NCBI GenBank assembly: GCA_963677815.1
Contig: OY782499.1
Location: 744,001 to 808,000, forward strand
Direction: 5' to 3'
Length of the DNA stretch: 64,000 nt
From: JAEKNW01 sp963677815
GTDB taxonomy: Bacteria; Cloacimonadota; Cloacimonadia; Cloacimonadales; JAFGVF01
Below the pieces are notes generated by a model. That model worked only from the letters and a program-made list of their open reading frames with translations, was not told the origin of the DNA and did not search any database. A program made the translations under genes and the position numbers. Each line of letters starts with the position of its first letter. The stretch's first letter is position 1. This document shows positions 14,779 through 23,460 of the stretch, piece by piece.

Positions 14779-15003
14779 CGCGGGATTCCAGCCCGCGGTT
14801 GCGTAGATGGCGGAGAAAATCTCCATCTCCCTTCGCTAAAGCTTCGCAAGAAAAACCGTCCGACAAATACTCTCCCTGGTCTACTCGACCACCCCTCTCA
14901 AACGCTCTAAAGAGCTGAAAGGGGATTGTTTATGGAGTGGAAGTATCCTTACTTCCACCTGAGACCAGAAATGGTCTCAGGTCATAGTGTGTTTACTCTC
15001 CAT
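14779..15003. repeat. Multi-hairpin intergenic element
   Basis: Consecutive perfect stems occupy the gap: CGCGGG/CCCGCG (14779-14797), TTGCG/CGCAA enclosing GATGG/CCATC (about 14799-14849), GTGGAAGTA/TACTTCCAC, and CCTGAGACC/GGTCTCAGG. The last two sit inside an outer ATGGAG/CTCCAT pair (about 14934-15003), forming a three-way junction. The string AGCTGAAAGGGG (near 14911) is the reverse of one beside copy B at 9944. GC content is high for this genome. No gene is supported here. Confidence 0.55.
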
Positions 15004-15018
15004 CAACCCAAATAATGC

Positions 15019-15060
15019 AGTAGATCTTTGAGAACATAGTAGTATTCTCAAAGATCTACT
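15019..15060. repeat. Perfect 16-bp inverted repeat
   Basis: AGTAGATCTTTGAGAA (15019-15034) pairs perfectly with TTCTCAAAGATCTACT (15045-15060) around a 10-base loop. One arm recurs as TATTCTCAAAGATCTA at 48152-48167, downstream of rpsG, so this is a dispersed element rather than a local terminator. Confidence 0.65.
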
Positions 15061-15068
15061 TTAGAGTC

Positions 15069-15112
15069 AAAAAAAAGACCAGTCTAATGCGAATAGACTG
15101 GTCAATTTTTTA
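15069..15112. terminator. Bidirectional intrinsic terminator
   Basis: GACCAGTCTA (15077-15086) pairs with TAGACTGGTC (15094-15103). The stem is flanked by eight A residues on the left (U-run for leftward transcripts) and ATTTTTT on the right. It lies 24 bp beyond the stop codon of the leftward exporter operon and closes it; rightward transcripts from the 12.5-kb gene would also end here. Confidence 0.85.
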
Positions 15113-15135
15113 GTGAGAGGATACATTACTGTGTT

Positions 15136-15738
15136 CTAAAAATCTAAACGGACGAAGTAGCTCTTAGTTACAAAAAATAAAATATTAATTATGAAAAGAT
15201 AAATTAGGGGAATTAGATAAAGAAGTTCAGTGGTCATATATTTATGCATCGTAAATGCTCCAATTATCAGGGCAAAGAACAAGACTAGAGAAACAATCAG
15301 GGTGATGATATGGCCTATTCCACCAAATTTACGAAAATAATCATGGGAAGATTTTGCTATCAGAGATCCAGTAATTCCAGATAAAATTGCTATAAAGACT
15401 AAAGATAAAGGTTCATCAAATTTAGGGTTTTTTAGCATTAGCCTAAAAGCATAATAAAAGAGTAAGAAAATAAAATTACTCAATAGAAGATTGGTTAAGA
15501 GAGCTAAGAAGTCTGCTAAAATAGTTTTCTCTCTTGAAACAGGTAATGCAAGGAGAGATTTATGACAGCTATGAGTCTGGGCTATATAATAGCTTGTGAC
15601 AAAAGCTGAAATTATTAAAGTTGTTGTTATTGTATTAAGTTCGAGAACCAATATAGAGTATAAAGAGGCTGCAAGTAGGGAGCCAATACCAATGAATCTA
15701 CTTTGATAGAGGAAGTATTTATATAAATTTAGCAACAT
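15136..15738 (-). CDS. ABC-2 type membrane protein, second permease of the YtrA-linked exporter
   Basis: A 200-residue protein with six predicted membrane helices and little else. It carries 'ALPVSREKTILADFLALLTN', the cytoplasmic 'LP(V/I)SR' segment that recurs in the neighbouring permease and in Bacillus YtrC/D-like and ABC2_membrane_5 proteins. It is the last gene of the four-gene operon and lies 9 bp after the first permease. It probably forms the membrane channel with that protein. Substrate unknown; related systems respond to cell-wall antibiotics. Confidence 0.75.
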   Translation of the reverse strand: MLLNLYKYFLYQSRFIGIGSLLAASLYSILVLELNTITTTLIISAFVTSYYIAQTHSCHKSLLALPVSREKTILADFLALLTNLLLSNFIFLLFYYAFRLMLKNPKFDEPLSLVFIAILSGITGSLIAKSSHDYFRKFGGIGHIITLIVSLVLFFALIIGAFTMHKYMTTELLYLIPLIYLFIINILFFVTKSYFVRLDF

Positions 15739-15746
15739 GATATCTC

Positions 15747-16337
15747 CTAAAAATCAATAAGTTGAATTTTCTTGAGGGATGATTTAATTCCAAAGTAAGT
15801 AATTAGACCAATTAAGCTGACAGTAAAGATGAATTGATAGATTATGCTTAATTGATTAATCACGTCAAAATAAGCTAAGATAGGAAACATTAAGAGAAAG
15901 CCACTAGCAGTAAATAAGCCTGCAAAACTTTTGATTCTCGGATTAATAAAACACTCTAAAGAAAAAGGAATAATTAAAGAAACCACTCCTAAGATATTAA
16001 GACTATATAAAATCCCCAAAAGAGAGAGTGATTGGTCTGTGGCAAAATTTAAATATTTCATTCCTAAGAAAAGAACTAAGCCAATATAGCAAGTATGCAA
16101 AAAGGCTAAAATCCAGTAGGCTGTATAATTAGCTATAACTATATTTTTACGACTTATTGGTAAAGCTACTGCATAAGAAAAATCATCGAAAATAAAAGCG
16201 AAGGAAAAAGTGAAAGACATATATACAAGAAAAACAAGGTTTAGATTTCCTATGATTATAAAGATTGCAGGAATTATAAGAAAAGAAAAGAGAAGAGTTA
16301 ATCTTTTTCTAAAGTATTTTAATATCATGTGTTTCAT
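15747..16337 (-). CDS. ABC-2 type membrane protein, first permease
   Basis: A 196-residue protein with about six hydrophobic helices and the same 'ALPISRKNIVIANYTAYWIL' coupling segment as its partner downstream. The two are distant paralogues, so the channel is probably a heterodimer. It begins 7 bp after the ATPase gene. It fits the ABC2_membrane_5-type family of small permeases found with YtrA-like regulators. Confidence 0.75.
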   Translation of the reverse strand: MKHMILKYFRKRLTLLFSFLIIPAIFIIIGNLNLVFLVYMSFTFSFAFIFDDFSYAVALPISRKNIVIANYTAYWILAFLHTCYIGLVLFLGMKYLNFATDQSLSLLGILYSLNILGVVSLIIPFSLECFINPRIKSFAGLFTASGFLLMFPILAYFDVINQLSIIYQFIFTVSLIGLITYFGIKSSLKKIQLIDF

Positions 16338-16343
16338 GGCTAC

Positions 16344-17198
16344 CTACTTCTTGCAATAGTAATACATAATATCTTCAACTCTTGGTCTTTCTATTAGCAA
16401 ATCTTTACTAAAAGAACTTTTAACCTCTTCTATATTACTTGTTAAGCCTTCGAAAGCATATTTATTTTCTCTGATATTAATGAAACTTTTTTTGTTATCC
16501 TTGGTTAGTTGAGCTTTATCAGCTTTTACTAAGCGATGGCTTTCTATTATCTCATCTTTAGGGGCATGTAATAAGCTTTTACCATGATTCATAACTAGTA
16601 GATAGTCAGCACATTTATCTAAATCAGAGGTTATATGAGAGGAAATTATAATGCTTTTAGAATTGTCTTCAAGTTCTTTCAATAGTATATCAATGATTTC
16701 TTCTCTGAAGATAGGGTCTAAACCAGCAGTTGGTTCATCTAAGATTAAAAGGTCTGCATCATGTGACAGAGCAAAAGCAAGTGATGTCTTCATTTGCATA
16801 CCTTGTGACAGCTTATTCATATTCTTTGTCGGTGTAATCTCAAATTTAAGCAAATAATCATCATATAATTTCTGATTCCATTTACTATAAAACTTACCAT
16901 ACATTTTTCCTAGAAGTTTGGGACTTATAGAACCCCTCATAACAAGGTCGTTGTTAACAAAACCAATTCTATCACGAATTTGAACACCTTTAGTATCTAA
17001 TTCATCTTCAAATACACTAATACTTCCAGAATCTTTAACTATCATTCCTAAGATACTCTTAATTAAAGTTGTTTTTCCTGCACCATTTGGACCTACTATA
17101 CCTAAAATTGTTCCAGGTTCTAATTCAAGGGAAATAGGACCTAATTGAAAGTCTCTAAATTTTTTTACCAATTTATTAATACTTAAAATCTGCTTCAT
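16344..17198 (-). CDS. ABC transporter ATP-binding protein, YtrB-like
   Basis: A 284-residue ABC ATPase. Walker A GPNGAGKTT is at about 36-44, signature LSQGMQMK, Walker B LLILDEP followed by 'TAGLDPIFREE', and H-loop SSHI. The C-terminal 70 residues are an extension typical of YtrB/BcrA-like exporter ATPases. The start overlaps the regulator stop by 4 bp. It should energise the two small permeases downstream. Confidence 0.9.
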   Translation of the reverse strand: MKQILSINKLVKKFRDFQLGPISLELEPGTILGIVGPNGAGKTTLIKSILGMIVKDSGSISVFEDELDTKGVQIRDRIGFVNNDLVMRGSISPKLLGKMYGKFYSKWNQKLYDDYLLKFEITPTKNMNKLSQGMQMKTSLAFALSHDADLLILDEPTAGLDPIFREEIIDILLKELEDNSKSIIISSHITSDLDKCADYLLVMNHGKSLLHAPKDEIIESHRLVKADKAQLTKDNKKSFINIRENKYAFEGLTSNIEEVKSSFSKDLLIERPRVEDIMYYYCKK

Positions 17199-17575
17199 TT
17201 TTCTTCCTCCTCTACTAGCGTTTCTATCATTGTGATAATGTCTTTTTTGCTCAAATTGATAAATTTTGCTTCCTGTAAGGCTTGTAAAAGATAGTCTTCT
17301 ATTCGACGTAACTTCATTTCATGTAAGTATTCTAAATTTGCTTGGGCAACAAAAGTACCTTTACCAGGGACACTTTCCACAAAACCTTCTTTTTCTAACT
17401 CTGAATAAGCCTTCTTTGTTGTGATTACGCTTATCTTTAAATCTCTTGCTAGACTTCTAATAGAAGGTAACATAAGTCCCTCCTCAAGCTTCTTACTAAT
17501 TATCTGCTGTTTGATTTGCTCAACTATCTGCATATAGATGGGCAATTCAGAAGAATTACTAATTAATACTACCAT
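17195..17575 (-). CDS. GntR-family regulator, YtrA subfamily
   Basis: ATG 17575 is chosen because AAAGGAG lies five bases upstream; an in-frame GTG at 17581 overlaps the ribosome site. The 126-residue product has a GntR winged helix ('PIYMQIVEQIKQQIISKKLE', 'LPSIRSLARDLKISVITTKK', 'GFVESVPGKGTFVA') and only a short helical tail, which defines the YtrA subfamily. Such proteins repress adjacent ABC exporter genes. A 19-bp palindrome upstream is the likely operator. It is the first gene of the operon. Confidence 0.9.
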   Translation of the reverse strand: MVVLISNSSELPIYMQIVEQIKQQIISKKLEEGLMLPSIRSLARDLKISVITTKKAYSELEKEGFVESVPGKGTFVAQANLEYLHEMKLRRIEDYLLQALQEAKFINLSKKDIITMIETLVEEEEK

Positions 17576-17606
17576 AGTCACTCCTTTTATTATTAAAGGT
17601 TATATC

Positions 17607-17625
17607 GTATATGTACAATATATAC
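17607..17625 (-). promoter_or_regulatory. Probable operator of the YtrA-like regulator
   Basis: GTATAT and ATATAC form an inverted repeat separated by 7 bp (17607-17625), 32 bp ahead of the regulator's start. On the minus strand TTGAGC near 17639-17634 lies upstream and could be a -35, with the palindrome over the spacer and -10. Confidence 0.45.
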
Positions 17626-17704
17626 AGTATGCTCAATTTGTCAAATTCTTTTTTTTACTTATTTAATAATTTGACTAAATAATCATGCTAAATAAATTAA
17701 ATCT

Positions 17705-18277
17705 ATGAAAAAAATATTACTGATAGATAACTATGATTCATTCACTTATAATCTTTACTATTTGCTTCAGCAAAATTATTCAGGTTTAGTAGAGGTTATT
17801 AGAAATGATAAGATTGATATTAGAGAAGTAGGCTTCTATGAAGCTATTGTTATATCTCCTGGTCCAGGAAGACCTGAAGATTCAGGACTCAGCATGGAAA
17901 TACTTAAGCTATATCATCAAACACATCCCATATTAGGGATATGTTTAGGTATGCAATGTATAAATGAGTTTTTTGCAGGTAAAACAATCAAAGCTCCTTA
18001 TCCAGTTCATGGAAAGCAAGATGTAATTAAGATTATTTCACCTAGTTTACTTTTGGAAGGCTTAGTTGAACCAGTAAAAATTGCTCGTTACCACTCCCTA
18101 ATAATTTCTGGAATATCATCAGAACTACTAGTCAAAGCAATAACAAATGATAATTTACCTATGGTGATAGAGCACAAAACATTACAAGTTTATGGAATTC
18201 AATTTCATCCAGAGTCTTTTATGACTCCTCAAGGGAATAAGATGATAGAGAATTTCTTAATAACTTTGGAGAAGTAA
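17705..18277 (+). CDS. pabA: Aminodeoxychorismate/anthranilate synthase glutamine amidotransferase component
   Basis: A 190-residue class I glutamine amidotransferase. The oxyanion loop is SPGPGRP, the nucleophile C80 is in GICLGMQC, and H168 and E170 of the triad are in 'GIQFHPESF'. It releases ammonia from glutamine for the partner synthase. The stop shares a base with the start of the pabB gene and pabC follows, so the p-aminobenzoate role (for folate) is preferred over tryptophan; no trp genes are nearby. No clear ribosome site precedes the ATG, so initiation may be weak. Confidence 0.9.
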   Translation: MKKILLIDNYDSFTYNLYYLLQQNYSGLVEVIRNDKIDIREVGFYEAIVISPGPGRPEDSGLSMEILKLYHQTHPILGICLGMQCINEFFAGKTIKAPYPVHGKQDVIKIISPSLLLEGLVEPVKIARYHSLIISGISSELLVKAITNDNLPMVIEHKTLQVYGIQFHPESFMTPQGNKMIENFLITLEK

Positions 18278-19557
18278 TGATAATAGACCTTAGAAGTTTC
18301 AAACAAGTAGAGTATATGGAGCCTTTGTCTTGGTTTGATGATAATAAGTTTAATAATTCTGCTCTTCTAACAGGAGACTCAGAGAAATCAGATTTTTCTA
18401 TTTCTGCATGGAATCCAGTATATCAATATTCATATTCTCAAGATAAAACAGTATGGGACCAGTTAGCTATTCTTATCAATAGATATGATTTTTCAAACCT
18501 TCCTTACCCTGCTAATAGGTGTGGATGGATAGGGTATCTGAGTTATGATTTAGGAGGTTACTTAGAAGAAATCCCTAATTTAACTACTTATTCTTATAGG
18601 ATTCCAGAAGCAAGACTTACCCTCTTCAAGAATTATAGATACTGGGATAATAAGCGAAAGATTGCCTGGCAAATAGAATTTGATTTTACTAATTTTATAA
18701 AATCAGAAAAAGATGAATCAGAGCAAGACTACCAGATAAGCAACTTCTCTCAAGAATGTAATGAAGAAGAATATTGTGATAAAGTGAAAGAAATCCAAAA
18801 TATGATATTGAGTGGAGATGTTTATGAAGTTAATTTAACCCAAGAATTTACAGCTGACTTTTCCGGTTCTTCCTGGGCTTTTTTTAGAAAGTTATATCAA
18901 AAGAATCAGGGGCCATTCTCTGCTTTTTTAAATTATTCTGAATTCTCAATAGCTAGTATCTCTCCTGAAGAGTTTCTAAAATATGATAAGGGGATGGTTG
19001 AGACTAAACCAATAAAAGGAACAGCAGCTAGGGGTAAAAATGATGAGGAAGATAAGCAGAATAAAGATATGCTTTTAAATTCTGCTAAAGACTTAGCAGA
19101 GTTGCACATGATAGTTGATTTACTCAGAAATGACTTATCAAAAGTGTGTGAGATTGGTTCAGTTAATGTAATTAATCCTAATAAACTTGAGACTTTTTCG
19201 AATGTATTTCATTTGGTCGGCCTGGTAGAAGGTAGGCTAAAAAGTGACTTATCAATAGTTGATTTAATAAAAGCTTGTTATCCTGGTGGCTCAATCACAG
19301 GCTGTCCTAAGATAGCTTCTATGAAAGTAATAGAAGAATTAGAATCTTTTAAGAGAAATATCTATACTGGTAGTGTATTTCTAGCAAATAATAACTTTCT
19401 TTCTTCAAGTATTGTGATAAGAACAGGCATTATTATTGATGGCAAGCTCTTGGTTAATAGTGGTGGAGCTGTAACTATAGAATCAGACCCAGCGAGTGAA
19501 TATCAAGAAATATTACATAAAATCAGGAACTTCTTAGATATAAAGGAGAAGAAATGA
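18277..19557 (+). CDS. pabB: Aminodeoxychorismate synthase component I
   Basis: A 426-residue chorismate-utilising enzyme. The active-site segment is PIKGTAARG with K247, the lysine that marks PabB rather than TrpE (which has Ala there). The C-terminal catalytic part also has 'DLAELHMIVDLLRNDLSKVC', 'FSNVFHLVG', 'ACYPGGSITGCPK' and 'YTGSVFL'. With PabA it converts chorismate plus glutamine to 4-amino-4-deoxychorismate. It overlaps pabA by one base and pabC by four. Cytoplasmic and complete. Confidence 0.92.
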   Translation: MIIDLRSFKQVEYMEPLSWFDDNKFNNSALLTGDSEKSDFSISAWNPVYQYSYSQDKTVWDQLAILINRYDFSNLPYPANRCGWIGYLSYDLGGYLEEIPNLTTYSYRIPEARLTLFKNYRYWDNKRKIAWQIEFDFTNFIKSEKDESEQDYQISNFSQECNEEEYCDKVKEIQNMILSGDVYEVNLTQEFTADFSGSSWAFFRKLYQKNQGPFSAFLNYSEFSIASISPEEFLKYDKGMVETKPIKGTAARGKNDEEDKQNKDMLLNSAKDLAELHMIVDLLRNDLSKVCEIGSVNVINPNKLETFSNVFHLVGLVEGRLKSDLSIVDLIKACYPGGSITGCPKIASMKVIEELESFKRNIYTGSVFLANNNFLSSSIVIRTGIIIDGKLLVNSGGAVTIESDPASEYQEILHKIRNFLDIKEKK

Positions 19558-20276
19558 TAGCATATTATAATGGTCAGTTTATAGATGAAGAACAAATAAA
19601 AATATCTCTTTCCTCTCCAGCTTATCAGTATGGTTATGGTGTTTTTACTTCTTTTAGGACTCATAAGGGGAAAGTTAGTTTTTTGGAAAAACACATAGAA
19701 AGACTAAAATTATCATGTCTAAAAGTTGGCTTGAATTTCTCAAATGTAAATTATGAAAATATTATAACAGAGCTTATCAAACTAAATAATGAAAGTGATC
19801 TAAGAATCAAGATTATTATTCATTTAGAAGAAAATGAAGAGTCTGGATTAATTATCTTAGCATCAAAACTACAGCTAATGAAATCACCCATAAGATTAAC
19901 TATAGTTTCTACTTCTTATGAGGCAAATGATTACAGAAATATAAAATCTTTAAATTATTTAGAAAATGTTTTCCTACATAAACAAGCCCTTAACAAAGGC
20001 TTTGATGAGGGCTTGCTAGTAAATTCACAAAATATTATCTGTGAGTGCTGCTATGCAAATATATTCTTTGTTAAAGAAGGTAAGATTTATACTCCTAAAA
20101 CTAATAATAACATCCTAAATGGTATTGCTAGACAAGAGTTTATCAAGCGAAATCCTGTAATAGAAAGAGATATTTCACTTGATGAGCTTAATTCTTTTGA
20201 CCAAGTTTTTATTACTAATTCAGTTCAAGGAGTAGTAAAGGTTGGGTTTATTGATGAAATAGAGTATAACCTATAA
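19554..20276 (+). CDS. pabC: Aminodeoxychorismate lyase (class IV PLP enzyme)
   Basis: A 240-residue fold-type IV pyridoxal-phosphate enzyme. PLP lysine K131 is in IKSLNYLEN and E164, which holds the pyridine nitrogen, is in 'IICECCYANIFF'. 'YGYGVFTSFRTHKGKVSFLEKHIERL' is the usual N-terminal signature. Position directly after pabAB (4-bp overlap) supports aminodeoxychorismate lyase, which makes p-aminobenzoate, over branched-chain aminotransferase. It is somewhat shorter than E. coli PabC (269). It ends the operon. Confidence 0.88.
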   Translation: MIAYYNGQFIDEEQIKISLSSPAYQYGYGVFTSFRTHKGKVSFLEKHIERLKLSCLKVGLNFSNVNYENIITELIKLNNESDLRIKIIIHLEENEESGLIILASKLQLMKSPIRLTIVSTSYEANDYRNIKSLNYLENVFLHKQALNKGFDEGLLVNSQNIICECCYANIFFVKEGKIYTPKTNNNILNGIARQEFIKRNPVIERDISLDELNSFDQVFITNSVQGVVKVGFIDEIEYNL

Positions 20277-20361
20277 GACTAGTTTTAAATAATAATGTAG
20301 TTAACTGTAATTGTGAGCAAAATAAATATCCATTTACAGCATAATTTCTTCCTTTTTTCTA

Positions 20362-20391
20362 TTGACACAAAATCCCTATAAAAAATAGGGT
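20362..20391 (+). promoter_or_regulatory. lepA promoter
   Basis: TTGACA (20362-20367), an 18-bp spacer and TAGGGT (20386-20391) sit ahead of the lepA ribosome site GAGGTG. The transcript start would leave a leader of only about 12 bases. The 120-bp gap otherwise shows no structure. Confidence 0.5.
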
Positions 20392-20410
20392 ACGTTTGAG
20401 GTGTAAATAT

Positions 20411-22210
20411 ATGAAACAAACCAATATTAGAAATTTCTGTATAATCGCTCATATAGACCATGGTAAATCAACTTTGGCTGACCGATTATTAGAAGCTACC
20501 AATACTATAGATAGAAGTAAAATCGTAGATCAAGTTTTAGATAATATGGATCTTGAACGCGAAAAAGGGATTACTATAAAATCTCATGCAATTAGAATGA
20601 GACATACTAAAGATAAAGAAGAATATGTCTTTAATTTAATTGATACTCCAGGGCATGTGGACTTCACTTATGAGGTCTCAAGATCACTAGCTTCTTGCGA
20701 AGCAGCTTTACTTCTCGTAGATGCAGCCCAAGGTATTGAAGCTCAGACTATGAGTAACCTATATCTAGCCATGGATAATAATCTTGAGATTATTCCGGTA
20801 ATTAATAAGATTGACCTCCCCAAGGCTGATGTAGAGGGAACAGTACATGATTTGATTGAATTATTAGGCTGTGACGAAGACCATATATTTAAAGTAAGTG
20901 CTAAAACTGGACTTGGTGTTGAAGAATTGCTTGATGGAATTGTTGATACTATTCCTGCTCCTCAAGGCCAAAAGGAAGCTCCTCCAAAAGCAGTTATTTT
21001 TGATTCATATTTTGATACCTATCGTGGTGTAGTTATTCTGGTAAGAGTCTTTGAGGGCAAACTGACTAAGGGTGATTCTGTTAGATTGATGCAAACAGAT
21101 AAGGTTTATGACATCGAAGAAATAGGCTACTTAGGTATGAAGTTAGAACCTACAAAAGAACTTACAACAGGAGAAGTTGGCTATCTTATCTGTAATATAA
21201 AAGAAATTGCTAATGCTCGTGTGGGCGATACTGTTACTTCTGAAAAGAACGGTTGTCAAGAAGCTATTAAGGGCTATGAAGAACCTAAACCAATGGTCTA
21301 TAGTGGTATTTTTCCTATTGATGGTGATGATTATGCAAATCTTGTAGAAGCAATGGGAAAACTAAAGCTTAATGATTCTTCATTAATCTATGAAAAGGAA
21401 AGCTCTCTAGCTCTTGGTTATGGTTTTAGATGTGGTTTCCTGGGTATGCTTCACTTAGAAATTGTTAAAGAAAGACTCTTTAGAGAATATAATGTACCTA
21501 TTATTGCTACCACTCCTAGTGTTAAATTTATAATTCACCTCAAAGATGGTTCTGAGAAGATTGTATATAATCCAATTGACTTTCCAGACCCTACAGTTAT
21601 AGATTTTATTGAAGAACCAGTAATGAATGTTGAGATTATTCTTCCTTCTGAATACATTGGAAATATTATGCAATTAGCTCAAGACAGGCGTGGTGTGCAA
21701 AAAGATATTCAATATATTGATGATAAAAGGGTTGCCCTCCACTATGATTTACCACTTATTGAAATTATTTTTGATTTTTATGATAAGTTAAAGACTCTTT
21801 CCAGAGGCTATGCTTCTTTTGATTATAGCTTCAAGAATTATCAGACATCAGAAGTATCCAAAGTAGATATTCTTATTAATGGTGAAAAAGTAGATGCTAT
21901 GTCCTTTATATGTCATGTTGATAAGGCTTATAGTTGGGGAAAAGCAGTTACTGAAAAATTATCAGAAGTAATCCCTCGCCATCTCTTTAAAATTGCTCTT
22001 CAAGCCACAATAGGTGGTAAAATAATCGCTCGTTCTACTATTAATGCTATGCGAAAAGATGTTTTAGCTAAATGCTATGGTGGCGATATCTCTCGTAAGA
22101 GAAAACTTCTTGATAAACAAAAGAAGGGTAAGAAGAAGATGAAAGAAATCGGTTCAGTAACTGTACCACAAGAAGCCTTCTTAGAGGTACTTAAGGCTGA
22201 TAGAGAATAA
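20411..22210 (+). CDS. lepA: Elongation factor 4 (LepA), ribosome back-translocation GTPase
   Basis: Start at ATG 20411, preceded by GAGGTG; a TTG 15 bases earlier is part of that site. The 599-residue product has the GTPase motifs AHIDHGKST (G1), DTPGH (G3) and NKIDLP (G4), then EF-G-like domains II, III and V, and the LepA-specific C-terminal domain ending 'KRKLLDKQKKGKKKMKEIG'. Length is normal (E. coli 599). It acts on the ribosome during stress or initiation. The gene stands with a chromate transporter directly behind it. Confidence 0.97.
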   Translation: MKQTNIRNFCIIAHIDHGKSTLADRLLEATNTIDRSKIVDQVLDNMDLEREKGITIKSHAIRMRHTKDKEEYVFNLIDTPGHVDFTYEVSRSLASCEAALLLVDAAQGIEAQTMSNLYLAMDNNLEIIPVINKIDLPKADVEGTVHDLIELLGCDEDHIFKVSAKTGLGVEELLDGIVDTIPAPQGQKEAPPKAVIFDSYFDTYRGVVILVRVFEGKLTKGDSVRLMQTDKVYDIEEIGYLGMKLEPTKELTTGEVGYLICNIKEIANARVGDTVTSEKNGCQEAIKGYEEPKPMVYSGIFPIDGDDYANLVEAMGKLKLNDSSLIYEKESSLALGYGFRCGFLGMLHLEIVKERLFREYNVPIIATTPSVKFIIHLKDGSEKIVYNPIDFPDPTVIDFIEEPVMNVEIILPSEYIGNIMQLAQDRRGVQKDIQYIDDKRVALHYDLPLIEIIFDFYDKLKTLSRGYASFDYSFKNYQTSEVSKVDILINGEKVDAMSFICHVDKAYSWGKAVTEKLSEVIPRHLFKIALQATIGGKIIARSTINAMRKDVLAKCYGGDISRKRKLLDKQKKGKKKMKEIGSVTVPQEAFLEVLKADRE

Positions 22211-22233
22211 TTCTCATTAGGCTAGGAGAAGAG

Positions 22234-22779
22234 ATTAATAAAAACTGGAAATTATTCAAAATATTTTTTAAGATAGGAGCCTTCACTATTGGTGGAGGCT
22301 ATGCTATGTTACACCTAATAGAATATGAATTAGTTGAAAAAGAGAAGTTATTAGATTATGATACTTTTCATAATGGTCTAGCTTTGTCTCAAACATCTCC
22401 AGGACCTATTGCTGTTAATATAGCTGTCTTTTTAGGCTATAGACTCGGGGGATATTTTACTGGAATTTTATGTGCAATAGCTACTATTTTACCTGCTTTT
22501 TTAATTATCAGCTTCCTAACAGGTTTCATCTTAGAATTTGCTGATAATCAGAACATGATGAAGTTTTTCCAAGGTATCAGACCAGCTGTTGGAGCTATGA
22601 TTACCTTCTCTTTGATAAATCTTCTTCGTAAGAGCAAGAAGAATTATCTGACTATTATTACTATGATTACTTCTTTTGGACTTCTAACCTTTGCTTCAGT
22701 TTCACCCATAACTATTATTATTTCCCTCATTATTATAAGTATAATTTCAAGGTTGCTAAAGAATCATGCTCTATCTTAA
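22234..22779 (+). CDS. chrA: Chromate transporter, N-terminal half (CHR domain), probable ATT start
   Basis: The frame begins well upstream of the first ATG (22306). Codons 22234-22305 encode 'NKNWKLFKIFFKIGAFTIGG', the membrane helix and glycine motif essential to CHR domains, and match the start of the second half gene. The only ribosome site is AGGAG, and the codon five bases after it is ATT (22234), so a rare ATT start is proposed; an ATG start would lose 24 residues of core fold. The 182-residue product also has 'ALSQTSPGPIAVNIAVFLGY' and about six helices. It pairs with the next gene as a two-component chromate or related anion exporter. A mutated start codon is the alternative. Confidence 0.75.
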   Translation: MNKNWKLFKIFFKIGAFTIGGGYAMLHLIEYELVEKEKLLDYDTFHNGLALSQTSPGPIAVNIAVFLGYRLGGYFTGILCAIATILPAFLIISFLTGFILEFADNQNMMKFFQGIRPAVGAMITFSLINLLRKSKKNYLTIITMITSFGLLTFASVSPITIIISLIIISIISRLLKNHALS

Positions 22780-23284
22780 ACTATTTTTGATCTTCTTTAA
22801 AATTGGACTATTTGCCTTTGGAGGTGGACTTGCCATGTTACCTCTCATTCAGGAAGAAGTGGTTGAGAAGAATGAATGGTTAACAGAACAAGAATTTATT
22901 GATTTAGTCGCTATTGCCCAATCTACTCCAGGTCCGATTGCTGTTAATGGGGCAACATTTATTGGTCAGAAAACAGGTGGATTTCTAGGTGGAATGTTGG
23001 CAACAGCAGGTGTAGTAACTCCTTCAATTATAATTATGTTTATAATTGCTTCCTTTTTCTTCATTTTCTCTCATAACAAATATGTAAAAGAAGCACTTGC
23101 CTGGATAAAACCAGGAACTATTGGTTTTATCGCTAGTGCTGTTTGGTTTATTGCTTATAAGACTCTGGTTGATTGGAAAAGTGGACTTATCTTCTTAAGT
23201 GTTCTAGCTTTTTCTTTCTACAAGAAACCTAATCCTATTGTTGTTACCCTTGTAACTGGTATTATAGGTATTCTGATTTTTTAA
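22766..23284 (+). CDS. chrA: Chromate transporter, C-terminal half (CHR domain)
   Basis: A 172-residue CHR-family membrane protein with 'KIGLFAFGGGLAMLPLIQEEVV' and 'AIAQSTPGPIAVNGATFIG', the paralogous signature to the first half. Five to six helices are predicted. It overlaps the first half by 14 bp, so both are translated from one message. Many bacteria have such paired short CHR proteins in place of one long ChrA. Export of chromate is known for the family, but the native substrate here is not determined. Confidence 0.88.
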   Translation: MLYLKLFLIFFKIGLFAFGGGLAMLPLIQEEVVEKNEWLTEQEFIDLVAIAQSTPGPIAVNGATFIGQKTGGFLGGMLATAGVVTPSIIIMFIIASFFFIFSHNKYVKEALAWIKPGTIGFIASAVWFIAYKTLVDWKSGLIFLSVLAFSFYKKPNPIVVTLVTGIIGILIF

Positions 23285-23297
23285 ACTCAAATAATCA

Positions 23298-23327
23298 TTG
23301 ACAAGTTTATAAAATACTATTTATTCT
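23298..23327 (+). promoter_or_regulatory. Promoter of the 1495-residue surface protein
   Basis: TTGACA (23298-23303), an 18-bp spacer and TATTCT (23322-23327) leave a 5' leader of about 125 bases before the ATG at 23461. A GTGAGG ribosome site stands close to the start. Confidence 0.55.
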
Positions 23328-23460
23328 GTACTTATAGAATTGCTTCATTCTCATTTATTACCTTTATGGGAGAATAGAAAGGCTTAGACTGTTAATTATT
23401 GCTGATAATTCTAATCTCTTTAGAGCTAGGAATATTAACTTGTAACAAAGTGAGGTTGTT

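Noticed and set aside
14609..14866. Minus-strand ORF overlapping the end of the secreted protein gene
   Set aside because: It is a shadow of the sorting module and hairpin DNA with no ribosome site.
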